Positions 44,541 to 58,100 of a stretch of DNA of 64,000 nt are shown one piece after another; the stretch's first letter is position 1, and each line of letters opens with the position of its first letter. The notes beneath the pieces were generated by a model. The model worked only from the letters and a program-made list of their open reading frames with translations. It was not told the origin of the DNA and did no database searches. Made by a program: the position numbers and the translations under genes. Origin of the DNA: Mytilus galloprovincialis (lineage: Eukaryota; Mollusca; Bivalvia; Mytilida; Mytilidae); assembly GCF_965363235.1 (NCBI RefSeq), contig NC_134838.1:15346441-15410440 (forward strand), written 5' to 3'.

Positions 44541-46562
44541 GAATCAAGCCCCATTTCAACTGCTTTCTACAGATTGTATTTATGTTGTGCTGTTATCCCA
44601 ATGCCGTTGGTCAGAGATGATTTAGATTTCGCAAACATAATTAACTCTGAATCAAAATATATGCATTTGTCTAAAGTTAGGAATCTGTAATTCAGTAGTT
44701 GTCGTAAGTTGCTGTCTGCTCAGCAAAATTGGCTCGTCAATTTTCGATTTTACCATATGTTAAAAAGAAAATAGAGCCTTCATTTAGCTGAGCAGAATTA
44801 ATCCGTCAATCGTTAATCGTGTTACGTAACCAAACATATAATAAAGACGATAATTTAATATCATATAATGTGATAATTTAATGAGGGTCTTTAATATCAT
44901 ATAATGTAATCATATAGGGATTTTACGTAAGAAAGAAGTAGAACTCAAAACACATTGAACTGTAACCAAACTTCCTTGTATGTTATTTCGAAATAATCGT
45001 GGTCTGCATATTATTTTTGTATGGTATTTAATAACATTACTGTAATACAAAAGCGCTACATTGGTATTCCGTTTGCAATATATTTCTATTTTTTAAATCT
45101 CGTTTCAAGGTTATTGTACAAAATGTAATTAAAAATGTACTTAACAGTTTGGTTATATATCTATAATTACTCAGCATAAATGAAATATTAAGAAAGTTAA
45201 AATGACAAAGAAACCAATATCATTATCCAAAAACTGTAACAGAAAAAAAAAACGAAATTAGTTTTAGAGATTTGTACATCTAACACTTCATTATATAATT
45301 ATCTTGTAAAAAGTCATAAAAATATTTAAATGCCTACTTTTGTATTTCATAAGTGCTAATAACGCATGTTCTGATAGCTTGAGTCCATGTGTGTACTCCT
45401 ACTAAAATGTTAACTTTGAGACTTCAAAGTGTTTTAATACTCTTTTTTTTTTCTTCATAGGTTTTCCAAGTAACCAAAACGGAATATAATATCTAAAAAG
45501 TCTTCAGGAAAACGTGATTGTTTTATCGATACCCCCTTTGTGCAAAAAAAAGGTCGGGTGTTCTTACCAAACATTTTTGAAATAGATTTTTTTTAAAATT
45601 TCATTTGGTTTATCAAAATTATTCAAAATAATTGCTTCATAACTCTTGCTTTGATGGACATTAATTCCATCTAACTTGGGATAAGGATAATAACGTCAGG
45701 ATGACATAATTCCTTCTGTAAAGAATTAACTCAAAGATTGATTTAGTGAAGTCAGTGTACTCAACCATTTCATACACACGGTACCTTTCATACACACTAT
45801 GGAAAGGAACAAAATTTTATAATTAATTCCATTCAACTCGAATTGAATGGTATATTAAATAAATTCATGGGAACCATTTATACTTTGAAGGTCAATGAAG
45901 GACAACTGGTGAATCGAGACCAATAGAAATGTTCGAACAGCGGTATACTACTGTTGCCTTTATTTACTCTTCTGTTTGATAAAGGTTAAACAAGTTCATA
46001 ATAAAATTGATCAAATTAACTATTATGATTTTTTTTTTGAATAAAAAAAAATCTGTTTACACTTCACTCCTATCGTCTGCAGATTTTGTTGGCACTTTTA
46101 CTAGTTACTCAAAATTAATCTTAAAGATTTCCTCTAAAGATGGCATTTGATAAAAATCATTTTACATATACATTGTGGTTGCCTGTCTGGTCTGAACTAT
46201 TTGTCGCTTTTTTAAAAATCGTTTTAAATATATTCCAGGAAGGTTTCCTTTTAAGAATAAGAAAATGTCGTATAATTGCCAATGAGAAAGCCATCGACCA
46301 CATAACACATGACATACATGTAAGTAACTACAAACCTCTAAACGGCCTTCAAACGGGAGAACAGAACCAGTACTTCATAAAAGGTTACAATAGGCACACA
46401 AATGAAAAATGTATTTACAACAATACATTTTGGGACTGAGAAAGCAAGTCCTATAACGTAAATAATACATTTTCATCTAAAAAGAAAACATTTCTCGGCT
46501 AATTTAATTCTGGTTTAAAAAAGTATCTACAATTCTATACTTTTTAAGTCAGTAGGATATGA

Positions 46563-46613
46563 TAAAATTGAGAATGGAAATGGGGAATGTGTCAAAGAGA
46601 CAACGACCCGACC
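46563..46613 (+). repeat. SINE-like family A fragment (duplication copy 2)
   Basis: AAAATTGAGAATGGAAATGG at the position equivalent to 43288-43345. Confidence 0.75.
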
Positions 46614-46689
46614 GTGAATAACACTACTTTAGTTGTCAATAGTTGCATGATTTGCGAGATTTAGACTTTCCTATTGTTCAATACCGTAT

Positions 46690-46900
46690 TTGCTCTTTAC
46701 GTTAATAGTTAACTCGAATTGAAAGTATATTTAATAAATTCAACAGAACCATTTATACTTTGAAGGTCAATGAAGGACAACTGGTGAATCGAGACCAATA
46801 GAAATGTTCGAACAGCGGTATACTACTGTTGCCTTTATTTACTCTTCTGTTTGATAAAGGTAAAATAAGTTCATAATAACATTTATCAAACTGACTATTA
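46690..46900 (+). repeat. Third partial copy of the duplicated segment
   Basis: AACTCGAATTGAAAGTATAT through GCCTTTATTTACTCTTCTGT is repeated here, matching 41203-41395 and 45828-46025. Confidence 0.75.
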
Positions 46901-47459
46901 TATAAGAAACTTTTAATATTTCTACTTGTTTGGATAAAAAACATCTATGCACTTGATCCCTGTCGTCTGCACTCATTAAAACCGAAGTCACACGTGAGCT
47001 TACGTACATGTTGTTCTAAGTAAAGATTTTGGCACTTTTGGTATACTGTTTCATCGACATAAACCCAACATTTTATTCACCTTAATGGTGCTTCCGTTGT
47101 GCATTTAAAAAAAAACTTATTCGTTAAGATACTGAAATAGTTGTCGGATTTGTTTACAGAATGGGACATATTCTCAATTCTTATATTTTTGTCTGAGGGT
47201 GGAATTGCATGGCTGGTGAAGCATGCGTAGTAGGCTATGCATGCCCTGTGAACGAAAAATCTTTATCATTTTGGACGTCCTGCGATTTCCTTATTTTTGT
47301 ACCTTGATTTGCATGTTCGTGATAGATTTGTGAGATTTGAACATTGGTTGAATACTGTTGCCTCCAATTCAGAAAATACATTGTAGTATATAGAAGTAGC
47401 AACCTGATTGAAATACAGATCATGTTTTCATGTTTCCTTATTTGTAATAATCATTTATA

Positions 47460-47560
47460 TAAATAAACTCATCATAGATACAAGGATTTAATTTTGTATT
47501 TACGACCGACGAGCGTTTCGTCTACAAAAGACTCATCAGTGACGCTCGAATCCAAAAAAA
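47460..47560 (+). repeat. Interspersed repeat family D fragment
   Basis: ATAAACTCATCATAGATACA, GCGTTTCGTCTACAAAAGAC and CATCAGTGACGCTCGAATCC match the other family D copies. Confidence 0.7.
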
Positions 47561-49113
47561 AAGTTATTTTAATCAGAGAGAAACAAGTGGTTACTTAATA
47601 TCCTTGTGCTTATGATTGTATACAGGGATTCGGAAGACTTTTTTGTTCGCTAGATTCAGAAAAAAACAAAATTTCAAGGCATTCATAAGATAAGCCAAAA
47701 ATATCTTTCGAGTTATTTTATTTTACCTTTAAACAGGTAGAACATAGCAACAGAAATATAAACTTTGTTAATACAAAATCAGACAGTTAAATTATTCATA
47801 TCCATTTAAAAATGTAGTATTGCACCGTAACAAACCCGTCAACTGGAATAAGTTTACTATGGAAATAACTATATGGTACACTATACCAACACCAAACACC
47901 TAACACTAAAAATAACAAAATAATAATCTACAGGTAAAAACATACAAAACCTGACAATACAAATAATGACTACGAGGACAATCGAAAAATTACATTGTTA
48001 AACCCGGGAAGTTTTATAATATTATAATACTTCTGAAGTTAAACACAGCGAAAATGACGACGTAGATGAATACATAATTTCCTTAATTTTATTATTATAT
48101 AGCACTTTTATATAAATCAAGCTAAAGAAATAGTTTATACACTTTCAATCCGTTCCTGCAATCTATGCAAATAATCTCTTCATATAAACAAATTACAAAT
48201 TTAAAAAAAAAAAGGATCTTGATTCAATCCTGCAAATATGACAGCGTTCGTCTTGACCCATAAGATATCTCGAAACGACAAATGTATATTACATAAATAT
48301 GCAAATTAGATAATTATATTCAGTATGCAAATTAGATAATTAGATTCAGTATGCAAATTAGATAATTATATTCCAGACTAGACGTTTCTATCAAAAACAT
48401 GACTTGAATTCTGTAAAGAGACAAGATACCACATTCGATAAAATAGGCAATATAAACTCATAGCCTATACAAAGAACAACCGAAATAAATAAATATTGCC
48501 TAGTCCGTAACAGCCTTCAAATGAGACTATAAAACAAACGATATCAAAATTAATGAGACAATTCGGACTAAAGGAAACAACAAGAACAATCATTCAATAT
48601 ACAAATACAATCAGGAATAAGCAGTCCAAATAAATGTAAAAGTTACAAAAATATTAAAATAAAAAAAATTCTTTAAGGGAATCAATCTATTCTGTACTCG
48701 TTTTTCTGTCAGTGGCAATACATGTACTCTGATTGGTTGAGTTCTTCGGTACTTTTCAAATTGAGGACCTAATGCATAAACCTAAGTATAATTTCTTTTG
48801 CTTTACTGGACATACATCAGGTATATCAGCTTCTAAAATAAACTTTTCGGGAAAATAAAATTAATCATTCTACCCAGATATGTTAAAAGAATGTGATACT
48901 AAAACAAGTGTATTGTCTGTTAACATACACATCTATTCAAAAACAACTGAAGCAAGCATATTATTTCATAAAAGTAAATTATCTATAGATACATAGGCTA
49001 TCACAACTATTTTACTGTTTAAAAGAACAGCCGAAATGCATACCGAATCTAAAATACAATTGATCAATCAACCAATCAGTCTAAATAATTGTAAAAGGTA
49101 CAATCCTTTTTTT
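47561..49113. other. Downstream flank of gene 2, no supported gene
   Basis: AT-rich DNA with one small tandem array at 48299-48371. It should hold the 3' UTR of gene 2, but I cannot place its end. Confidence 0.4.
48299..48371 (+). repeat. Tandem repeat, about 27-bp unit, three copies
   Basis: ATGCAAATTAGATAATTATA followed by TTCAGT, three times in a row with single-base differences. Confidence 0.85.
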
Positions 49114-52100
49114 CTAGTCTCTTCCATTTTTAAGTCGCCTGTAAGTTACTTCAGATTGCTTGGGTACTTTGGCATGTTGGTCAGTTTTGAGGACCTCTAC
49201 TTGTTCTTGTAAATTTAAAAGTGTTGGTCTTGATTCCTCTGATATGTCTAAGCACCGAAGTATAATGTCAATTGCATCATCAGACAAATCAGATTGTTCG
49301 GTTGTTAGACTTATCATTTCTTTAGGATTTATTCTTTTGATAAACAGATCTAGCGACATTTTTCTTTGGCTGTCAAAAGCCGGCGTTTTCGACATCATGT
49401 CAAACATCAGAAGGCCAAATGCATAGGCATCTGCACTTGCAGTGTACAAATCTCCTCTCAAAACTTCCGGTGCCAAATAGACAAAATCTCCACTAATATG
49501 TTGCTCTTGGTTTCCTGGGAGATCTGCTTTACGAGGGAGGCAACCACCAGTGAGACGAATATTTCCGGTTGAATCCAACTACAAACAAGACACAAAAGTA
49601 AAATTATTTTGTTTTTGCCAACTGTAAGTTTGCATGCTAATAAATTAACAAATCGAATATATTATATTTGCAATAATTGTAGCAAAAAAATATCGCACCG
49701 TCACCGTATGTTTTGTATTTGTTTGTTGTTGCTGCTTTTCATAATTGTGTTAAAATATTGAAATATTTCTGTAACAAACCAAGATTTTCTATATTTGCCT
49801 ATCTTTCTTTGTTTAATTACTACGTCTTTTGTACTCCTATTGTCATGCGCAAAAAAGTCGACTCTCCAATTGAATAATCTGTTGGACGTCAGATCCAACA
49901 CATGTGCTCTTGAGACATATGTTAAACTTAAAGTGACGACGAAAATATTTTAAAGTACCATCAACCATAGATTTTATAAGATATTTTTTTATTTCAAATT
50001 TTAATCATATCATTTAGAAATAACTGATCATTTAGAAATAACTGATCATTTAGAAATAACTGAAAAATATATGTACCATAACAGTGTTCATATTGAGTTC
50101 CATATGGACCATCCCATGTCTATGAAGGTATTGTAACCCCATTGTAACCTCCTGGAGTAAGTTGGAGATGTTTAAATGTCCGGAATGTTTCTCGTACTGA
50201 TGTCGAAGTGTTCTCAATGGTTTGTTGTATACCATTGCAGGAAAATACGATTCTGAATTTTGTATTCCTAAGAATTCTGCAACATTGCTATGTTCTACTA
50301 ATCTGAAATACAATAAAACTATCGTTGTTATGATGTGCCATTGGATAGTTCCATCAAATAAATTTTAACAGGTATGAGTTTATCTATACAACTTTAAAAA
50401 TGATAAAAACTGAAATCAAAAATTAAAACACGAAAATATACTATTGTTTTTAACACATTTCATTTTGAAGATATTGAAACATGTGTTTGATTATATTTTA
50501 CATTCAGTTACATACGATAGTGTACTAACCTCAGCTTTGCAATTTCGGAATAGCATTTGTCTATGTTGCATGAAGGAAGATAAATTTTAATGGTAACTTT
50601 TTCTTCGCTATTTTCACGTTTCAGTAGCCCTCTCTGGTGTGCAGTCCACAACCCTCTAGGGCATTGTTGAATCGTGCTAGTTTGTGAACTTGACATGTTC
50701 ATCAAGAATTCTGATATTTTGAAAGGAGTTGTTGACCTTCCTGTTGCGTCATTAGGATCAATAATCTGTAACTCATTTGGTTTAAAATCTTCAATAAATA
50801 TATACCCAGCACCATAGTCTGCTAGAAGACGCTTGAGAACTTCTAATTCTTTCATCATTTCCTCATATACCCGAAGATTTTTGGCAACATCACGTTTACA
50901 CGTTAACACGTGACTAAAAATGTCCTGGTTTGATTTGATTAAATTTGGAATCTCAAGAATCGATTTATCTAATGTTTCCTTGGCTCCTTCCATAAAACAG
51001 TCAATGACAATTTTCAGCGGATCTTCCTCATTTCGGCATGGCTCGGTAAATGTTTTCAGAAGTTTTTCAGATCGACCCTTTGCATATGCACATTTGTTAC
51101 TCGCGTAAACCTTCCACTTATTAGCACCCGGAAATATCCGAATAACTTTCTTCATTGGCTGGAACACCTTACTTCTCGCAAGGACACTTAGATAGTATTG
51201 AGTATCTTCAAGTTGCATTTTGCCAAAATAGGTAGCACAAACAGTTAAACGTCTGCTATCTCTTCGAGACGCGGGATTTGGAATGGATGCGATTGAATCT
51301 CTAGACCCTGTTGATGAATGAAGATCTGTCTCTACTTTTGTCACTTCATTGGTTAGTCCTAAAACCTTTTGCTGAATTTCGTTAATAACCAAGGTTTCGA
51401 GCAAATCAATGGTACCGTTTTCTTCTTCCCATTTGTCAAGTTCAATAGCGATCCTTTCAATTATCAAAGAATCAATTTCCGTTTTGAATTCGATCCATTC
51501 TTTCTTGACTGCTGTAGGCTCTCCATCTTGATCTAGAATGAACTCGCTTGGAAGTTCTTGTTCTATCCACTGTGTTATAGCCATTCGAACCACAGGGAGC
51601 TTCAAGTACTCTCGAAATAAACCGCAAATTTGAATAGACTTGTTGTTGATCATATCTCTTAAAGATGTTATGACGTCAACTGATTCATTTTTAAGCTTTT
51701 CCAAATTTTCATTCGCTTCCTTCATATTGTTAACCATTCTATCATCCGAACAGTTGAGTTGTTTAACCATTGTTTTCATGTGATGAACTGATCGAAGTAA
51801 AAGAGTTTTCATCCACCTGTGAAAAAAATACGTTAATATTGCAGTATGTTATCAATAGAAAACAAAGGATATGGGGTATCCATCCACGACACAAAATCAG
51901 TACATACATAGCAAAAAATACACACACAAAAAGCAAAGGAACGGCGCTTTTTTGCTGTTTTTCATCTAAAAGTCACAATGACGGAGCCAAAAAAAAAAAA
52001 AAAAACCCAAACTCTCACCTCACTCATCAGCCATAAATCAATATCAGAAAATAGAAACTCAAAACTATTGAGTCTTCTTTTTATTGCATTATTTATTGTC

Positions 52101-55100
52101 TCTCCTTTAACAAGTAGAAAGAAGTGTGAATTTTGAAAATAAGCTATAAAGTTAAGCTCATTACACTGTCAAACTATTCTTTTGGTCAAAAATAGATCTC
52201 ATATATAAATTTAGATTTTAAAGTTTCAACTAATGACGAAGAGGGTTCTCGTTTAAAATCATTGTTATTTTGTCATGTTTGACACCAATTTATAATTAAC
52301 TTACTTGTAAGTGACCTTTACTCGTTCATTCAAAGCTTGACTGTATATATTTCTCAATATATTTAATACATCTTGAAAATCTGGTGTTATGTAATCTTGA
52401 TCTCTCTCCATTTCGGTTTTAGCATTGTATGATGAAATTGTCTTTACTTTCTCTTTATCAAACTTAGGCCAAATTTTATGAAGTCTGTCAACTATGTGTT
52501 TATACACTTTGTCTTTTTCATTTACTCTATCCCAATGATTACAAATGAACATTGCACAACTAGGATCAAATCTAAATGTGCCCTTTTCTCCTTTTGTCTT
52601 TTCCTTTTGTAGAATTATCTTCATCAATTTAACCAGCTGAAAGGACCAAAACACTTGTAATCACAAATTACAACATTAACAATAAACAATTAAGCTATAA
52701 AACATGATATTATTTACGATTGGTACTTCGATGGTCAGTATTTATTACTTACTAAGTGAAATGAAAATGTAATGGATTGTTAGATATTAGGTATCATGAT
52801 ACATATAAACAAATGGCACATACTTCAGTAAGCAACAAATATGTTTCAGAATACAATTCATTAAATCTTATTCTAGAACAAAAGTTCTATATACGGTAAA
52901 ACATTTGTTAATACGAAAACTAGATGGCATATGCAGACAGAACATAACACAAAAAAAAAGCCTGGAAACTTTGAATTATTGTTAGGAGCTAGGTTAAGAA
53001 TTTCTTAGTTCATTGTTCGGCAAACGATCCTGTTGCTAATTTAAGCAAATTTTGTTCATCTTACTTTTGCTGTTTGTTTACATTTTCGTTAAACCGGATT
53101 ACAAGCTAGGTATACTATTAATAATGGTTGACCGTTTTACGTTTTTATGGTAAATATACGTTGTTATCTGATTTTTCGTTTTGTTCATGTGAAACAATAT
53201 GCGATGTAATAAATAAGACATGATGAAAACAAATGATTTAAAGCCAGAATGACTTATATAGAAAATCCGAGATTCGTTTTATTTATTTAACTTTATCGTA
53301 TTATCTACTGGTAAAAACAAAAAAATAATTACCCTGTCTTCATCCACTCCTCCGCCGTTATCAGATTTAATCATGTAAATGAATCCCGTGACTTGATTTT
53401 CGTCTACAAATTTTTCTACCACAACGTCCATGCCATCGTTTTCTCCTATACCAGGTGTATCTATCAGTACCATTCCACTCTAAATAAAGGCAACATAATT
53501 CTAAATTAGACCCCTACGATAATTAGGATTCCTGATGTATAATTTACATATCTGGATAAATAAAATAAAATTAAAAGTTGCTTTCACGGAAGTTTTATAA
53601 AAAATCATCCGATCATTATAAATAATTAACAAAATTGTTTAGAAAAAAAAACCCAATTTAACTTATATATTGCTTCGCCAAACAATTAATAGTTAGAAAG
53701 TTTTACCTCTAAAAGTTTAGCTGGAAGAAATATCTGGACTTCCTTTATATCAGAAGTGGTTTCCCTCTTGTCTAGGTTTTCTTCGTACACTAGTTTATGG
53801 ATTTCGCCATGATCAATATTATCATATACATCATCTGGTCTGTTTTTGTCATGATAGATAACTCTAGCATGTTTTGTCTTGCCATATGACATTCGGGTGA
53901 TGACACTTGTGCAAGACCCATGTTTTGACGTCAGTATGTCTTCACCCAATATCAGGTTTAAGAATAGAGATTTTCCAGCTGACGTTTCACCTGCAAAATA
54001 AGTACAAACTTTCTATATATTTTTCTTTTGAAAATAAAAGATATGGCATAGTGCCAATATCTACTTGAGACCAAATGACACAGAAGTAAGTAACTAGAAG
54101 TCACCATGAGCCTTCAACAATGAGCAAAGCTCATATCGCACAACAAGCTATGAAAGTAAAAAAAAAACACACTTTAGACGACAAATCTGACTGCCTGATT
54201 TATGTTAAAAAAAAATTAAAAAAAAAAGTTTTTTGATTTTGATGTAAACTTTTTGCAAAATAAACAAATTTTCTAATTCATTTATATGTTTCGGAGTTTA
54301 TCATGACGATAATTTTCACTGAACTAGTTGGTACATATTTTTGTTCAGATGCCAGTTGAAGTCCGCCTACGGGTGCGGGATTTTCTTGCTGTGTTGAACC
54401 CCAATGGTGGCCTTCGGCCGGGTTGTTGTCTCTTTGACACATTCCCCATTTCCGTTCTTAATTTTATTTTATAAAAGAATTGTTTAGGTTATTGAGCTTT
54501 GTTTTTGCTGATTTTCTTGTGAATTGTAAAATTAAAAGGAGTTGAATTTCGACTATGGACTTAATTAATGATGTCTTTAAAATTTATTATGAATGGAACT
54601 GATCACAGTTTCAAAAGCACTAAAGAAAGGGAAAATATTCATTAGTCAACGATTCGTCTTGATTTCGATTTAAATGGGCATATACATTATACTAAAGGCT
54701 ATACACACCTGCAACAACGATGCAACACTCTCCTTTCTGGATGGTCTCCTGTCTACTGCAGAACTCATCACCAAGATTTGTTACAAATCCTTCTGTTTTG
54801 AGAGCCTTCTCTATTATAGAAATTCCCTCGGAAGAATTGGCATCTGCTATTGAGAACTTAGTTTTGGTTTGGGTTAATAAGTCATCAAGTTTTCCTCTTT
54901 TGTTATTGTCATCTCTTTTATAATCTTTCATTTCCCGACATATCTGAAAGTATTGAGAAATCACATTTAAAAGAAATATCAAGTATGCCATTTTTGAATA
55001 TGAATGAGAATACCCCAAACAAATTAAAACAACATATGAAACGCATTAGGATGTGCTAGTAAAATGATCAGCTCCAACTTGACAGAAAATCAAACCCCCC

Positions 55101-58100
55101 ATTATTTGAACAAGAAGGCTATATATGGGATGTATAAGATCTTTTGCACAAGAATCAATATGTGTTTTCGTTTCAGCTTTAAGGCTCTTATAAAAAAAAA
55201 ACGAAAAAACGTGTATTTTCAGTGCTCCTGCTTTCTAAGTTTTAATTCTTACTGCCATTTCCCAAAATACCTAATATTTTGGATATATGCAAAAAATATG
55301 AAATGTTCGAATAAATCTGTTTTCGAACTCCTGTGTATAGGACCCATTTTTTCGTCGTTGAGAGAGTCGACAAAAACGTTCGTCTATTTTGGGCAACGAG
55401 AACCATAAACAAAGAATACACGTTCCCATTGTACAAGCAGCGGAAGATGTAAATATAGAAGCCAACAAAAGTAACGACACATAATATGAACTCGAAGTTA
55501 AAATAAATTATCATAAATTGGAAAAACTTTTAATTATAAATTTCATTTGCAAAACAATATCACATGGTTAAAAAATCTGACCAAGTCGGAAAGTGAGAAA
55601 AAACCTGTGTTTTTGAACAAAGGTATTATATTTATTGCCTGAGAATGATTTATAAATCGGCACTAAATATCAAACATGGTAATTTAGTATTCATTTTTCT
55701 GAGAATAAGTTCACAATTTAAATTTTCAAGGTTAAAGCTCAAATACCGAAATTTGATATTTTGGGTAAAACAATGGTTTTTGAGATCCAAAAGTAAGCTA
55801 GTAAAATATTTCGCGTTATTGCCTAGAACCGGTGGTTTTAAGAATAAAAACAACGTTCTTTAAATATGAGAACAATTGTTTTTAAGCTTGTTACCGTGTA
55901 TCCATTTTCCTTTCTATAGTTTCTTTTCTTGACTAGTTCATATAGATAAAAAAAAAAAAAAAAGACAAAATTAAAATAAGAACTGATAGATAGCATGTAT
56001 AGACTTCTGTTATTGTAAAGATGTATAAATAAGAGCAAGAACACATAAAGGAAAAGAAAAAAAAGTCCCCAAGTGCATGTATATATCACGAGAGAGGATT
56101 AAATAGTATTATGCTAAAAATACTATCATGTGAGCCAACTGAGCTTGAAAGTCAATTACATACAACTAAAGGAAAAAAGGATCACTATTGCACATCATGA
56201 TAGCATTCACATCAGAATATAGAACGATGTTCTTCAAAATAGAGATGATATTGTTCCTTGTTGGTGTATGAGCCAATCAAATCCAGCAATTATTCTTTTA
56301 AATGAAAAAAAAATCCAATAAATTATTGAAAACATATGTTCATTTCATAATGCACTTATCATTTAAAATCAATCCTTGAAATGGTTAACCAATACTTCCT
56401 GATTTACGGTGCCAAAGTTTTGAATAAAAACATTTTAATACAATCAATTGTTGACACAAAGTGTTCTGTCAAACATGCTAATTTTTGTGAATTGATTTTC
56501 AAATGCCTAATGTCACTATACGTGTTTGGTAGATAGGCATCGAACCGTTACCTGAATGCACATATTTTACCGAACCAAAGAATTAAAAATCGTCAGTATT
56601 GTAGTGTGTGCATAAAGTCGTACGATATTAACCTTTCCACATATCATTGAATTCTATTAGATTAAAGATATAATACAACAATATATATATTAAGAGGACA
56701 AGATACGCTTGAACAATAGACAGGTGTGTATAAAGTAAGTCGAGCTATGAAGATCTATGAATTGTTCTGATCTTTTATTCGCTGTGAATAAATTACACAG
56801 AAATTATCAAGACCCCCTCCTTCCCCCCCCCCCCCCCCCCATTACTTAAGATTAATGTTATAGAGAATCAAAATCTATTTTTAAAATTCGACAATAACTG
56901 TTTTAAAAGGGTGCTATAATTAACAGTGTGTAAAGTGCTTAGTCAGACTTAATTTGAAAATTTTCACCTTGAATTGTTGGAGTTCTGCGAAATACATATC
57001 ATATATACCAGGATTAAGTTTTGTATTTACGCCAAATACGCGTTTTGTCTACAAAAGACTTTCAGTGACGCTCGATTTCAAAAAAGTTAAAGAGGCCAAA
57101 CAAAGTATGAACAAATTCTATCATTTTTAATTTATACTCCCATACCACCTTAATTTAGCTTTAAAAAAGAATTCCACTCGCTTACATGCCTTTTTCATTA
57201 GATATCAAATTAGGCTGTGTTATCAATGAAAAGTTTCTATTAGATATCTAGAGCAAACAACCTACATAGTTAGTCTATAAATGAAGATTATCGTTGAAAA
57301 AATCATTAAATGAAGCAATATTTTATTTTAAAAATGTCAAGGAATATTTCATCTACATATGCTTGACAATGGAAAATTTTAGTTAACTAATATAAAGCGT
57401 CAAACGATAACTTTTGTGAAAAATATAAACAAAATGAAGCTGATGTTGCTTGTCAATTTTAATTACTCCCTCAAAGATGAAGAACTTTGAAAACACTAAA
57501 CTACGCTAACTGTAACTGACGTAGCCGTCTCACCCGAAAAAACAGTTTTACCATTTTTTCAACATTTTTTTCCAAGAACCAAGTAAGTATACTAAAATGA
57601 TGAGTAGTTGGAAATTGAATAAATGCGGTAATATTTTACAGAACATGTTGAATTGAGCATGTAAAGAAACTTTTCGTCTACCAATTCCTGACAATGCAAA
57701 TTCAAGTTAATACTATTCTTCTTATTTGTATTATCATTTATTTATGATTTATTCAAGAGATAAACTTTATATTTATCGTTATTATAAACACAATAAATTT
57801 ATACCATCGGGATTTTCCCTTAAAACAACAATATTTTAGTTGCTGCATCTTTGTAGCACCTTTAAAAATTTTAGATTTTCCGAAACCCCTTTCCTAAAGT
57901 AAAACTGAAAGCATACGGACCTACGACGTAGGTGAAAACTAATGAACATAAAATACTATAGCACATACAATATGTTGAACAACTCAATCAAATCCCGCCG
58001 AGGAGGCTCTAAAACCATAATGTGTGTAAAAAAAATAATCATTTATATGGATTAATCAAACTTGTAAGTGCTAAAACAAATCTCAAGAAATAAAGAAAAA

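Larger units (their letters stand above)
43443..46650 (+). repeat. Tandem segmental duplication, copy 2
   Basis: Same order of blocks as copy 1. It has about 1 kb of extra DNA near 43.55-44.57 kb containing a 96-bp satellite. A third partial copy follows at 46690-46900, matching 41203-41395 and 45828-46025. No supported gene. Confidence 0.8.

Noticed and set aside
46140-46439. 99-codon frame in duplication copy 2
   Set aside because: The matching segment of copy 1 (42868-43170) does not keep the frame, so it shows no coding constraint.
24700-49113. A further gene of the family, or another gene, in the 24-kb gap
   Set aside because: I found none of the family motifs (GETSAGKS, DxPGIGEN, HMEL) and no spliceable exon series; the stretch is explained by repeats.
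49114-50602. Active protein kinase
   Set aside because: HRD and DFG are both replaced in genes 1 and 2, so catalysis is unlikely despite the recognisable fold.
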